A stretch of 64,000 bases of DNA from Clostridium aestuarii (lineage in GTDB: Bacteria; Bacillota; Clostridia; Clostridiales; Clostridiaceae): positions 565,500-629,499 of the forward strand of contig NZ_JAPQER010000001.1 in assembly GCF_026735135.1 (NCBI RefSeq). Direction: 5' to 3'. Made by a program: the position numbers and the translations under genes. This document shows, piece by piece, positions 46,454 through 55,484 of this stretch. The notes beneath the pieces were generated by a model that saw only the letters and a list, made by a program, of their open reading frames with translations, was not told the origin of the DNA and did no database searches. Positions within the stretch are counted from its first letter, which is position 1, and the number at the start of each line of letters is the position of its first letter.

Positions 46454-47755
46454 CTATAATTTATAAAATTCTGCAAAACTTCTAAATGTATAATAGTGAT
46501 CTAAAACTCCACAAAGTTCTCTGATTGAATGCATCGAAAGAAGAGGCGTTCCAATATCAACTGATCGAATAGCTAGGTGAGTTGAAGATATTGGTCCTAT
46601 AGTTGATCCCCCTCTTTCATCAGAGCGATTAACAAATTTTTGAACAGGAACTCCTGCTTTTTTACATATGCTTTCATACACAGCTGAAGAGTTACTGTCT
46701 GAAGTATAACTTTGGCTCGCAGCTATTTTTATAGCAGGACCTTTATTTATCATAGGTCTATTTGTAGGATCACATTTTTCTCCTCTGTTTGGATGTACAG
46801 CATGAGCTGAATCTGATGAAATTATAAAGGATTTTGCAAGAGCTCTAAAGAAATCTTCTCTATCTCCTCCTACTGCTATTACTATTCTCTCAAGAACATC
46901 TGACAGCATATTTGAATCTGCTCCTTGTTTAGTTGAACTTCCAACTTCCTCATTATCAAAACAAACTAAAACATTAGTTGCCTTTGATTGCTCAACATTG
47001 ACTAACGCTGAAAGTCCAGAATGAACTGCTTCCAAATCATCTAATCTTCCACATGATATAAACTCATTATTTAATCCTATAATACTTCCTTTTTCATATT
47101 CATAAAGAAATAAATCAAAGTCTAATATATCCTTTGAATTTACATTTAACTCTTCCGATATAAGTTTTAAAATATAATTATCCTTTTCAAATTTTTCGTT
47201 TACAAGCTCTAATACAGGTAATGTATCAACTTGTCTGTTTAATTCCACACCTTTATTAATTTCTCTATTCATATGTATTGCAAGATTTGGTATTATCATT
47301 ATTGGCTTTTTAATATTAATAAGCTTTGTTTCAGGATATAATATATTTTTTCCTTTTAATATAACTCTTCCTGCTACAGATAACGGTCTATCAAGCCAAG
47401 TATTAAGTATTGGTCCTCCATAAACTTCTGTATTTATCTTAAGATATGTTCCTTCTGATATTATTTCTGGTGATGGCTTTAATCTAAATGTAGGAGAATC
47501 AGTATGTGCACCTATTATTTTAAAACCATTTTCTTCAATATCACCATTTCCAATAACAAAAGCTATTATGGCAGAATTATTCTTGGTTACAAAATATTTA
47601 CCTTGTTTATTCAAATTCCATTTTTCTTCTTCTTTAACTTCTTTAAATCCATTTTTATATAATTTTTCTTTTATATTTTCCACAGCATGAAAAGCTGTTG
47701 GGCTTTTATATATAAATTCTACAAGCTCTTGTGAAAATATTAATTCTTTATTCAT
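46454..47755 (-). CDS. M18 family aminopeptidase
   Basis: 433 residues, dinuclear Zn aminopeptidase. Metal and catalytic motifs: GAHTDSPTFRLKPSP near residue 80, SCGRLDDLEAV near 235, CFDNEEVGSSTKQGA near 265, and SSTHLAIRSVDIG near the C-terminus. Cytosolic tetrahedral peptidase releasing N-terminal acidic or neutral residues. Annotated in related genomes as apeB or pepD-like. Ribosome binding site GGAGGG; alone in its transcript. Confidence 0.93.
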   Translation of the reverse strand: MNKELIFSQELVEFIYKSPTAFHAVENIKEKLYKNGFKEVKEEEKWNLNKQGKYFVTKNNSAIIAFVIGNGDIEENGFKIIGAHTDSPTFRLKPSPEIISEGTYLKINTEVYGGPILNTWLDRPLSVAGRVILKGKNILYPETKLINIKKPIMIIPNLAIHMNREINKGVELNRQVDTLPVLELVNEKFEKDNYILKLISEELNVNSKDILDFDLFLYEYEKGSIIGLNNEFISCGRLDDLEAVHSGLSALVNVEQSKATNVLVCFDNEEVGSSTKQGADSNMLSDVLERIVIAVGGDREDFFRALAKSFIISSDSAHAVHPNRGEKCDPTNRPMINKGPAIKIAASQSYTSDSNSSAVYESICKKAGVPVQKFVNRSDERGGSTIGPISSTHLAIRSVDIGTPLLSMHSIRELCGVLDHYYTFRSFAEFYKL

Positions 47756-48069
47756 AGTATTTTCCCTCCATTATTATAAATTAACACACTCTTCAAACAC
47801 TAACTATTTACTTTCTTTATAATTTATAGTATATCAGATAAAAATAAATTTTTTAAAATTTTAATATAATTTTCTTGTAATCTAAATTATTTGTAAAACT
47901 ATATAATTTTTTGAATTTTTAATAAATGCATTACCATATTTTGATAGATATGATATTATATACATTGTAGTATTATATAATTTTTTATATAATAATGTAA
48001 TACCCAACATAAAATTACTTATTTCATAAAATTTTAATACCAAAAAAGTTCATAAGGAGGATATATAAA
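47756..48069. other. Divergent promoter region
   Basis: About 310 bases, very AT-rich, between the divergent M18 peptidase and chemoreceptor genes. No ORF or structured RNA recognised; no convincing sigma-D motif. Confidence 0.5.
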
Positions 48070-50064
48070 ATGACTTTAAAAAACAATTTTAAGAGTAGAC
48101 TATCATTACTCTTATCTCTTGCCGTAATTATACCTGTTTTTTTTGCTTCAACATTCACTTATTACAACAATAAAAACAGAACTCAGAATGCTTTTCACAC
48201 ACTAATGAAAGAAAGTTCTATTAACGTATATTCTATAATATCTGATACTATAAAATATAATACTGAATCCATAGATATGTTAAGCAAAGATACTGATCTT
48301 ATTAATACGTGTTTTAATCCTGCATTTGAAGAGAAAATGGTATCTGCACTTTATAATTTTAGAGATACTCATAAAGATGTAATAACCGCATATTTGGGAC
48401 AAGTAACAGGTCATCAAAGTGCTACTGTGGATAAAATTCCTGATGGATATGATCCAAGAACCAAACTATGGTATAAAGATGCTATTGCAAATGATGGAAA
48501 CGCTATCATTACTGCTCCATATGAAGATGTAAATAAAAAAGGTCGATATGTTATTACTGTAGCTAAAACAGTTAAAGATAATAATGGAACTTTACTTGGA
48601 GTTGTTGGAACAGACATAACACTTTCTCATATTGCTGATTCTGTTTCAAATATAAAATTAGGTGAAAATGGTTACATAGCTGTTATAGACTCTTCAAGAA
48701 CAATTATAGGTATCAATAATGAAGACATGTTAGGTAAAAATTCTGAAGAAGAACCTTGGATTAATGATGCACTAAACCTCAATAATAAAAATTCTACACT
48801 AAATATTAACGGTAAAGAATTTATTGCATATACAAAAGTTAATTCTGAAACTGGCTGGAGTATTGTAGCCTGTATTCCAAAAGCAGAATTAACAGCTGCA
48901 TTATCAAAAGATAGAAATTCTTCACTAATTATAGGATTACTATTTTTAATACTAGCTATAATTTTTGGAAATATATCTGGGACTCAAGTTTCCAAATCTA
49001 TACATAATATAGTTAATATCATAGAAAAATTAGGCGAAGGAGATTTTTCTATCAAAATTGAATCTAACAAAAAAGATGTTGAAGAATTCAATGCAGTAAA
49101 AAGCTCTTTAAATAAAATGGTTAAGGACATAAATGGATTGCTTAATAATATGAAATTCTCATCTATTAAGCTTAAAGATTCCTCAGAAAGTTTAGTAGCC
49201 ATAACAGAAGAATCGGGTGCAGCTTCAGATGAAATAGCAAAAGCTGTTCAACATATATCTGAAGATACTACTCAACAATCCCACTCATTACAATCCTGTA
49301 CTAATACAATAAATAATCTTGGAGAAGAAATAAATACTTCTTTAGAAAATGGTACGGATATGAATAAAGCTTCCATTAAAGTAAGTAAGGCTGCTGAAAA
49401 TGGTATTAATTCAATAAATGATTTAAAGAAGAATTATAAACTAAACTCTGAAGCTAATTATAGATTGTTGAACGAAACAGATACTTTAGCTAAAAATTCT
49501 GAAAAAATAATGAAAATAACAGATAGTATAACTAGCATTACAGAACAAACAAGTCTTTTAGCTTTAAATGCCAGTATTGAAGCTGCTCGTGCAGGTGAAG
49601 CTGGTAAGGGATTTGCAGTAGTTGCAGATGAAGTTAGAAAGCTTTCAGAAGAATCAGCTGAATCTGCATCTCAAATAAATGAAATATTAAATATAATGCA
49701 AAAAAATATAAATAGCGTTCTTAAAAGTATTAAAGAAAGTAAACAATTAAATGATTTAACTGGAGAGAGTGTAATAACCACAAGTTCAAGTTTTGAAAGC
49801 ATATTAAAAGATTTAGATTTTCTAAAAGAATATATAGATAAAGTAAATTTTTCACTAAAACAAGTTGATAATAATAAAAATACTGCTATAAATAATATTT
49901 CTGAAACTCTAGCAGTATCTGAACAAATCTCAGCTACTACACAAGAAGTTAGTGCTTCTACAGAAGAACAAGCTGCTGGCTTCCAGGAAGTTGTTCTTCT
50001 CGCTGAAAACTTGTCTACTCTTTCAATTGACCTAGATGAAGCATTAGGGAAATTTAGAATCTAA
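48070..50064 (+). CDS. Methyl-accepting chemotaxis protein with extracellular dCache domain
   Basis: 664 residues. TM1 at about 12-30, extracellular double-Cache ligand domain (about 40-280; [12 protein letters not shown] and [11 protein letters not shown] are typical), TM2 near 285-305, HAMP (to about 360) and a cytosolic signalling domain. The hairpin tip is [36 protein letters not shown] near 500. Methylation-type Glu/Gln pairs flank it. The ligand is unknown; dCache receptors often bind amino acids. Strong ribosome binding site AAGGAGG; own terminator. Confidence 0.95.
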   Translation: MTLKNNFKSRLSLLLSLAVIIPVFFASTFTYYNNKNRTQNAFHTLMKESSINVYSIISDTIKYNTESIDMLSKDTDLINTCFNPAFEEKMVSALYNFRDTHKDVITAYLGQVTGHQSATVDKIPDGYDPRTKLWYKDAIANDGNAIITAPYEDVNKKGRYVITVAKTVKDNNGTLLGVVGTDITLSHIADSVSNIKLGENGYIAVIDSSRTIIGINNEDMLGKNSEEEPWINDALNLNNKNSTLNINGKEFIAYTKVNSETGWSIVACIPKAELTAALSKDRNSSLIIGLLFLILAIIFGNISGTQVSKSIHNIVNIIEKLGEGDFSIKIESNKKDVEEFNAVKSSLNKMVKDINGLLNNMKFSSIKLKDSSESLVAITEESGAASDEIAKAVQHISEDTTQQSHSLQSCTNTINNLGEEINTSLENGTDMNKASIKVSKAAENGINSINDLKKNYKLNSEANYRLLNETDTLAKNSEKIMKITDSITSITEQTSLLALNASIEAARAGEAGKGFAVVADEVRKLSEESAESASQINEILNIMQKNINSVLKSIKESKQLNDLTGESVITTSSSFESILKDLDFLKEYIDKVNFSLKQVDNNKNTAINNISETLAVSEQISATTQEVSASTEEQAAGFQEVVLLAENLSTLSIDLDEALGKFRI

Positions 50065-50071
50065 ATATAGT

Positions 50072-50111
50072 AAAAAAAAGCAGATCACATTATATAATAT
50101 GATCTGCTTTT
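50072..50111. terminator. Bidirectional terminator after the chemoreceptor gene
   Basis: AAAAGCAGATCA/TGATCTGCTTTT hairpin with A- and T-tracts on its two sides. Confidence 0.85.
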
Positions 50112-50147
50112 AATTATTTTTTTACTTATAACTTATCTTGTAATTAC

Positions 50148-51620
50148 TTATTCAGCTTGTGAATTGGGTTCAGTTTTGCCTCCACCATTCATTGCTTGCA
50201 TTAAAAGATCTGTATATTTAATAGAATTTTTTTCAGTTATTTCTGGTATAGGATCAAATTCTATTGTTTCATTTACCTTATCTAAATCACTAGTATATTT
50301 AATTGTAAAAGTATATTTTGAATTAGATTTTTGAACCTTATTCTCTTCTTTTACTTCTAATTGAGTATTTTTAATTTCTTTTATTTTTGCTTGAAGTTTT
50401 GCTACATCAGCAGTAAATTTCATATTTCCAGTTTGATATACAATATATCCATCATTATTTACTCCAAAGTCAAATACTAATTCATATTCAACTAAGTCTT
50501 TTATACTATCTAATCCTTTTATTGCTTCTTCTATCATTTCATCCATTGATTCATTCATTTGTTTTTGTAAATCAACACCTTTAAGTTCTTTTTTATCTTG
50601 TTCTGGTATTAATTTCATTATATCATTTACATATTCTACAAATGCTGTTCTGATTTCTTCATTTTTCATTGCATCTTTAAGTATTTCAGCTAAGTTATCA
50701 TTATTTATCTTAATCTCATAAATTTGAACATTTTGTACTCCATTTCCAATAGTTACTTGCTTTTTATCTTTTCTGCTAACAATATTATATTTAGCATCTT
50801 CTACTGTTAGAAAATCCACAAAAATATTTTCAAAGTTTTTACTGAATTTTGTAGCAGCTTTCATTATACCATCAAAATCCACATTTTGTGTTCCTGTTCC
50901 ATTCTCCCCTAAAAGTTTACTTATATTATCAAAATCATATACAAGATATTTTTTTTCACCAAGCTCAGGTGCAAAAGCCTTTATCATTTCAGGAATAGAG
51001 ATAATCATATTAATTTTAGGAGTATCTTGTGTTACATCAACATCTTCCCATAAATCAAAATTAATAGGATTACCCATTACATCAATATTTACATTGCTTT
51101 TAAAATATACTTTTTCGCCTTGTTTTTCTGACTTAATTTGTGACTTGCCATTGATTTTTAATTTGTTTATAACCTGCTCAATTTGAGCTAATTTCATTTT
51201 TTCTTCTTCTGATAAATTTTCACCTTTAATGTTCATTGTAAACTGTGACTGTGAAACACATGACTTAATTTCTTGGCTCTTTTTGAAAGCTTTCATTAAT
51301 TCATCTACAGGAGAAATATTATCTCCAAGATGATTATAAATATTAAAATTCAATACTTCACTATATAATTTCTTAACATTTGATTTTGGCATTTTGCTTA
51401 TAGCTATTCTAGCTTTTTTTATATTTTCTTCATTTAGGTTTTTTCTTGCTTCTTTAACTAATTCTTTAGCTGATTTTTCAACATCATTGTCTTGTGTTTG
51501 TTTAGCTTCAACCTTTACTTCATTTTTAGTTTCTGCCATAGCTTTACAAGGTGCTAATCCAATTCCACTTATAACCAAACTTGCTGACATAACTATAGAC
51601 ATAAGTTTTTTATTTTTCAT
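50148..51620 (-). CDS. Secreted protein of unknown function
   Basis: 490 residues with a clear signal peptide (MKNKKLMSIVMSASLVISGI, cleavage likely after AMA near residue 28). A helical, Lys/Glu-rich region follows (30-100). Then a long domain has paired segments about FTMNIKGENL...INGKSQIK...VYFKSNVNIDVMGNPINFDLWEDV, the pattern of LolA/LppX-like or DUF6612-like lipoprotein folds, but no Cys lipobox. The C-terminus ends in a Gly/Pro-rich tail. Start is ATG 51620 with GGGGGG; the longer frame to 51677 has no ribosome binding site. Function not recognised. Confidence 0.7.
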   Translation of the reverse strand: MKNKKLMSIVMSASLVISGIGLAPCKAMAETKNEVKVEAKQTQDNDVEKSAKELVKEARKNLNEENIKKARIAISKMPKSNVKKLYSEVLNFNIYNHLGDNISPVDELMKAFKKSQEIKSCVSQSQFTMNIKGENLSEEEKMKLAQIEQVINKLKINGKSQIKSEKQGEKVYFKSNVNIDVMGNPINFDLWEDVDVTQDTPKINMIISIPEMIKAFAPELGEKKYLVYDFDNISKLLGENGTGTQNVDFDGIMKAATKFSKNFENIFVDFLTVEDAKYNIVSRKDKKQVTIGNGVQNVQIYEIKINNDNLAEILKDAMKNEEIRTAFVEYVNDIMKLIPEQDKKELKGVDLQKQMNESMDEMIEEAIKGLDSIKDLVEYELVFDFGVNNDGYIVYQTGNMKFTADVAKLQAKIKEIKNTQLEVKEENKVQKSNSKYTFTIKYTSDLDKVNETIEFDPIPEITEKNSIKYTDLLMQAMNGGGKTEPNSQAE

Positions 51621-51808
51621 TATTTTCCCCCCTAAATTTCTAACTCTCATATATTTTACCTTATTTTTCATATACAATCAAATATATGAATCTTAAAAAT
51701 ATCTTAATTTAATAATAACTAATATTATTTAAATTTTAATTTTATGCAAAACATGTTATTATGTATAAATAGCTATTTATTTTACTTATTAATTATGGAG
51801 GATATAAT

Positions 51809-52987
51809 ATGCTATCAAAATTTTTAGTATCTCATTTTATAAAAAATCATGAAAACATTAATGATAACAAAGTTAGAGAAGCTTATGGATATTTAGCTGG
51901 CACAATAGGTATAATATCTAATTTAATTTTATTTTTAATAAAATTGTTTATTGGTTTAATGGTGAAAAGTATTGCAGTAACAGCAGATGCTTTTAATAAT
52001 CTCTCAGATGCACTTTCTTCTATAATTACTATTTTAGGATTCAAACTAGCAGCAAAACCAGCTGACAAAGAGCATCCTTTTGGACATGGAAGAATAGAAT
52101 ACATTTCTGGTCTAATAATAGCTTTTATGGTTATGTTAGTTGGATTTGAATTTACTAAATCATCTGTTAACAGAATAATTCATCCAGGAAAAATAAACTT
52201 TCATTTAGTACCTTTGATATTAATATTAATATCAATACTAGCTAAAATATGGCTAAGTCTATTTAATAAATACATTGGTAAAAAGATTAATTCTTCTGCT
52301 CTAGAAGCTTCTTCTTTAGATGCTTTAAGTGATGTTATATCTTCTAGTACAGTTGCTTTATCACTACTTCTTTCAAAATGGATTTCATTTCCAATAGATG
52401 GATACATAGGAATTCTAGTATCTTTATTTATACTACATTCTGGTTTTTCATTAATAAAGGACACTATTAATCCTCTATTAGGTGAAGCACCTAACCCTGA
52501 GTTCGTAAAAAAACTCAAATCAGAAATACTAAGTTATGAACATATAAATGATATCCATGACCTGATTATCCACAATTATGGTCCTGGAAGATGTATGGCT
52601 TCGCTTCATGCAGAAGTCCCATGTGATATATCAATTGTAAAAATTCATGAAATTATTGATAAAGCAGAAAAAGAAGTTTCTAAAAAATTACATGTATTTT
52701 TAGTAATTCATATGGATCCAGTTAATAATAATGATGATGAAATTATTACTACTAAAAATGAAGTTAGTAATATTCTAAAAAAATTTGATGAAGTAAAATC
52801 CTTTCATGATTTCAGAATAGTAGGTGAGGGTCAATATAAGAATTTACTCTTCGATGTAGTAATAGGTTTTAATTGCAACTTTAATGAAAAAGATAAAGAA
52901 AATCTTGTATATGATATAAATAAAGAAATTAAAAAATTTCATCCTAATTACAATGCTTTAGTTACCATCGATAGAGAATATGTATAA
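51809..52987 (+). CDS. Cation diffusion facilitator (CDF) transporter
   Basis: 392 residues. Six membrane segments in residues about 25-220, with metal-site motifs AVTADAFNNLSDALSS (TM2, the site-A Asp and Asn) and EHPFGHGRIEYISG; a cytosolic ferredoxin-like domain follows with HDLIIHNYGPGR and HAEVP. A longer C-terminal extension (about 300-392) makes it a type with two cytosolic domains, like Mn2+-type CDFs (MntE-like). Exports divalent metal in exchange for protons. Monocistronic. Confidence 0.93.
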   Translation: MLSKFLVSHFIKNHENINDNKVREAYGYLAGTIGIISNLILFLIKLFIGLMVKSIAVTADAFNNLSDALSSIITILGFKLAAKPADKEHPFGHGRIEYISGLIIAFMVMLVGFEFTKSSVNRIIHPGKINFHLVPLILILISILAKIWLSLFNKYIGKKINSSALEASSLDALSDVISSSTVALSLLLSKWISFPIDGYIGILVSLFILHSGFSLIKDTINPLLGEAPNPEFVKKLKSEILSYEHINDIHDLIIHNYGPGRCMASLHAEVPCDISIVKIHEIIDKAEKEVSKKLHVFLVIHMDPVNNNDDEIITTKNEVSNILKKFDEVKSFHDFRIVGEGQYKNLLFDVVIGFNCNFNEKDKENLVYDINKEIKKFHPNYNALVTIDREYV

Positions 52988-53015
52988 AAATTCTATAAGT
53001 AAAAATTCTACTATA

Positions 53016-53070
53016 AAAAAGTACACCTTCAAATGTTATATTTGTCTAACATTTAAAGGTGTACTTCATT
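53016..53070. terminator. Terminator after the CDF gene
   Basis: Hairpin AAAGTACACCTT-AAATGTTA/TAACATTT-AAGGTGTACTT with T-rich flank. Confidence 0.8.
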
Positions 53071-53097
53071 TAGCTGTTTTATTAAATAAACTAATAT

Positions 53098-53226
53098 TTA
53101 TATTTTAGGTAAACCCTTTACGGGTTTTTTCATATCTGGATCAACATCCATAGTTATAGGGTTAGCACTTTTAGGATTTTTAGTTTTATTATCATTTCTT
53201 TTCTTTTTTTCTGCTTTAGTTGACAT
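53098..53226 (-). CDS. Small basic hypothetical protein, 42 residues
   Basis: Begins MSTKAEKKKRNDNKTKNPKS and ends KKPVKGLPKI. Lys-rich, no hydrophobic segment. Ribosome binding site AAGGAGG eight bases before the ATG. Followed by another small protein gene upstream on the same strand (53253-53474), with which it may be co-transcribed. Function unknown. Confidence 0.6.
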   Translation of the reverse strand: MSTKAEKKKRNDNKTKNPKSANPITMDVDPDMKKPVKGLPKI

Positions 53227-53252
53227 AATAATTCCTCCTTAAAACATTAATT

Positions 53253-53474
53253 TTATCTTTGTTTATCTTCTACCTCATACATATGAGTTTCTATCTCAAC
53301 TTCTTTTATATCTTGGTTTTCGTCCATTATGGTCATAGTAGGTACAATTACTGTTCTTTCTTTTTGTTCTAAATTTCCAATTTGTTTATTTTTTAGTTGT
53401 TGAAGCTTTTCTTTACTTATTTCTGAACCTTTTAAGTGTTCTTCCTTTTTATGATTATAAATGATTTTATTCAC
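53253..53474 (-). CDS. Small hypothetical protein, 73 residues
   Basis: Charged, mostly helical protein beginning MNKIIYNHKKEEHLKGSE with a C-terminal EIETHMYEVEDKQR. Starts with GTG 53474 (AAAGGAG nine bases upstream); the overlapping ATG is followed at once by TGA. No family recognised. It precedes the 42-residue gene by 26 bases. Confidence 0.6.
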   Translation of the reverse strand: MNKIIYNHKKEEHLKGSEISKEKLQQLKNKQIGNLEQKERTVIVPTMTIMDENQDIKEVEIETHMYEVEDKQR

Positions 53475-53633
53475 ATCTTAACGCTCCTTTCTAGAGTTAT
53501 TTTTTCCTCAATATAAGTGTTTTATGCCTTATCTTAAGTGGTACCCAACTTTCATACTCCATGATAAAATATAATCACATATTATATAGCTGTACCTTTA
53601 CTGACTTTTTAAAAAACATCATAATAAAACATT

Positions 53634-53664
53634 AGCTCATAAGAAAATTTAATTCTTACGAGCT
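53634..53664 (-). terminator. Terminator after the membrane protein gene
   Basis: AGCTCGTAAGAA/TTCTTATGAGCT hairpin in minus orientation (one mismatch or wobble), no long U-tract. Confidence 0.55.
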
Positions 53665-53667
53665 GTA

Positions 53668-54339
53668 TTAACAACTATGGTTATTATCATGCTGTTTTTT
53701 CTTTTTTAAAAATCTTGGATTTTCATCAAAAAATTCTTTAATGACTGGAACTTGCTGATGCCTTTTCTGATAAAAATATCCGTTAACTGAGGTAACAAAA
53801 GCTCCTATAGAGTCTACAATCAAATCCCACATAGTATCAACCAATCCAGACTTCTGCATATTTAATCCAACTATAGAATCCACAGTAAATTCAAAAATTT
53901 CCCATAGTGCTCCTATACATAAAGCAAACGTGAACGAAAATAACGCAACGAAAAACGGGCTCATTATAAGATCAATTTTTTCTTCTCTATTTAATATATA
54001 TATTAATAAAAATCCAACCATTCCAAGAATAATTCCTGAAAAAGTATGAAGCATTATATCCCACCACCAAAATTTATTATAATAATTTCTAAGTTCTCCT
54101 AAAAACTGAGCTGCAAAAATAAAACTTAAAATTACTATTTGAAAACTTGCAGGAAGCTTTATACCATTTTTTCTAGCAATTATATAAGGTAAATACGTAA
54201 GTATAATCGTACTTATAGCAATAAAAAGATTTAACCAATTGTGGGTTTTAATGCTTATGATTATAGCTAATATTAAAAGCATCCTTATGGTATTGGCTAG
54301 TACAATTTCTTTTTTATAAATCTTCTTTATTATCTTCAT
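53668..54339 (-). CDS. Polytopic membrane protein, DUF2238-like
   Basis: 223 residues with about six membrane segments. The conserved FWWWDIMLHTFSGIILGMVGF and GALWEIFEFTVDSIVG...MQKSGLVDTMWDLIVDSIGAF blocks mark the DUF2238 / YjdF-like family of unknown function. The C-terminal tail is Lys/His-rich and cytosolic. The ATG, ribosome binding site (AAAGGAG, ten bases away) and perhaps the first few codons come from an antitoxin-like relic (54331-54470). Confidence 0.8.
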   Translation of the reverse strand: MKIIKKIYKKEIVLANTIRMLLILAIIISIKTHNWLNLFIAISTIILTYLPYIIARKNGIKLPASFQIVILSFIFAAQFLGELRNYYNKFWWWDIMLHTFSGIILGMVGFLLIYILNREEKIDLIMSPFFVALFSFTFALCIGALWEIFEFTVDSIVGLNMQKSGLVDTMWDLIVDSIGAFVTSVNGYFYQKRHQQVPVIKEFFDENPRFLKKKKQHDNNHSC

Positions 54340-54470
54340 CTAAATTCAACTCCTTTATTAAATTTTCTAAAGGAACTAGCTCTTCTTTTGAATTTCTATA
54401 TTACTTACATATTTTTATTTCCTGTTCTATAGTTTTCTTGTCTTTTTACATAATTTTAATGTAATCAATA
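54331..54470 (-). pseudogene. Chimeric relic of an antitoxin and a serine recombinase 3' end
   Basis: 54331-54420 matches 55151-55240 (C-terminal part of the island antitoxin) at about 77 of 90 positions by my count, offset exactly 820. 54421-54470 matches 55511-55560 (3' end of the recombinase) at about 37 of 50. The join falls in a shared TTTATTT. So the recombinase and antitoxin tails are fused by a deletion across about 270 bases of the equivalent intact order. It is a degraded copy of a related element. Confidence 0.7.
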
Positions 54471-54559
54471 AATTAATATTTAAATATTAGCTATTAACAG
54501 TAAACTTTCACTTTTATCTTTAATATACTATATAAATATGAAAATAGGAGTGTGATTTT

Positions 54560-54877
54560 ATGAAAGGTAAATTTAAACATTTTTTCCCAGGTGGAAATAC
54601 ATCTAAAGGCTTTTATTCTTTTTATAGATATATATTATCTCAAGAATCTGCAAGAAGAATAATTTGTCTTAAAGGCGGTCCTGGAACTGGTAAATCTTCT
54701 CTAATGAAAAAAGTTGGACAATATTTTAATGAAAAGGGCTATGATATAGAATATCATCATTGTTCTTCTGATAATAATTCTCTAGATGGAGTTGTTATAA
54801 AAGATTTAAATGTAGCTCTACTTGATGGAACCTCACCACATGTAGTTGTCTCATTAACACACAATGGCACCTGTTAA
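54560..54877 (+). pseudogene. PRK06851-like P-loop ATPase, cut by island insertion
   Basis: The start is MKGKFKHFFPGGNTSKGFYS, with Walker A LKGGPGTGKSSLMKKVG (near residue 40) and the conserved HHCSSDNNSLDGVVI (near 75). Members of this family are several times longer. Here homology stops after DGTSPHVV, and the frame then runs into non-homologous sequence ending at the terminator hairpin. Only about 95 family residues remain. The missing 3' part is not in this window, so it should lie at the other end of the island. Excision could restore the gene. Confidence 0.75.
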
Positions 54878-54906
54878 TTTTTACAATATAACAGGTGCCA
54901 TTTTAA
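54863..54906. terminator. Terminator at the left end of the island
   Basis: Perfect arms AATGGCACCTGTTA/TAACAGGTGCCATT with T-rich flank. Ends the toxin gene and, on the other strand, the truncated ATPase reading frame. Confidence 0.85.
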
Positions 54907-54907
54907 T

Positions 54908-55159
54908 TTATTTATATATCTGTCCTCTATTTCCAATGTCAATTACAATAATTATAAGCTCATCATCATTCTTTTCAAATAAAACTCTAAAATCCCCTAC
55001 TCTTAATCTGTATATATCATCTATGCCTTTTAATTTCTTTATATCACCTTTGGGTAATTCTAGTATTGCTTTAATAATTCTTTTTTGAGTATTAGCATCT
55101 TGTTTTTTTATAAACTTTTCAGCTTTTTTAGTAAGATTGATCTTATAATTATTCTCCAT
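54908..55159 (-). CDS. RelE/ParE-family toxin
   Basis: 83 residues. The RelE-fold pattern is clear: KAEKFIKKQDANTQKRIIKAI helices, LKGIDDIYRLRVGDFRVLFEKND (the family's YRLRVGDYRVLYE strand pair) and a C-terminal DIGNRGQIYK. Probably a ribosome-dependent mRNA endonuclease. It overlaps the antitoxin gene by 11 bases, with the antitoxin first, the usual order. It ends at the island's left-end terminator. Confidence 0.88.
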   Translation of the reverse strand: MENNYKINLTKKAEKFIKKQDANTQKRIIKAILELPKGDIKKLKGIDDIYRLRVGDFRVLFEKNDDELIIIVIDIGNRGQIYK

Positions 55160-55403
55160 CTAAATTTAACTCCTTCATCAAACCTTCTAACGGAACTAAA
55201 TCTTCTTTTGAATTTTTATATTCCTTACATATTTTTATTTCTTCAGCATCAGGTTCATCTTCTTCAATACTAGCCCATTCCTTTTTCAATTGCTTTTGCT
55301 TCTTTTGCTTTAAGTATTCATAAAAATCTAATACTTCAGCCAAAACTTGTGAATCCTCTTCTTTGATTAATTTTTCAATTACTTCTTTAGATAATGGACT
55401 CAT
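55149..55403 (-). CDS. Antitoxin of the RelE-type pair
   Basis: 84 residues, acidic and helical: MSPLSKEVIEKLIKEEDSQV at the N-terminus, a central YEYLKQKKQKQLKKEW and an acidic EEDEPDAEE part, ending LEGLMKELNLDGE. The C-terminal end is what should wrap the toxin. The start ATG has GAGGGG upstream. It is paired with the toxin by gene overlap; exact antitoxin family not recognised. Its 3' part is copied in the relic at 54331-54420. Confidence 0.8.
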   Translation of the reverse strand: MSPLSKEVIEKLIKEEDSQVLAEVLDFYEYLKQKKQKQLKKEWASIEEDEPDAEEIKICKEYKNSKEDLVPLEGLMKELNLDGE

Positions 55404-55484
55404 TTAATCACCCCTCTAATTACTAATATCATTACTATAATTATACCATAGGTAATTAATCTTAAACTATGCTAACCTACTCTT

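Noticed and set aside
54864..55088. 74-codon plus-strand frame opposite the toxin gene
   Set aside because: Antisense to a well-supported RelE-type toxin; begins inside the terminator hairpin.
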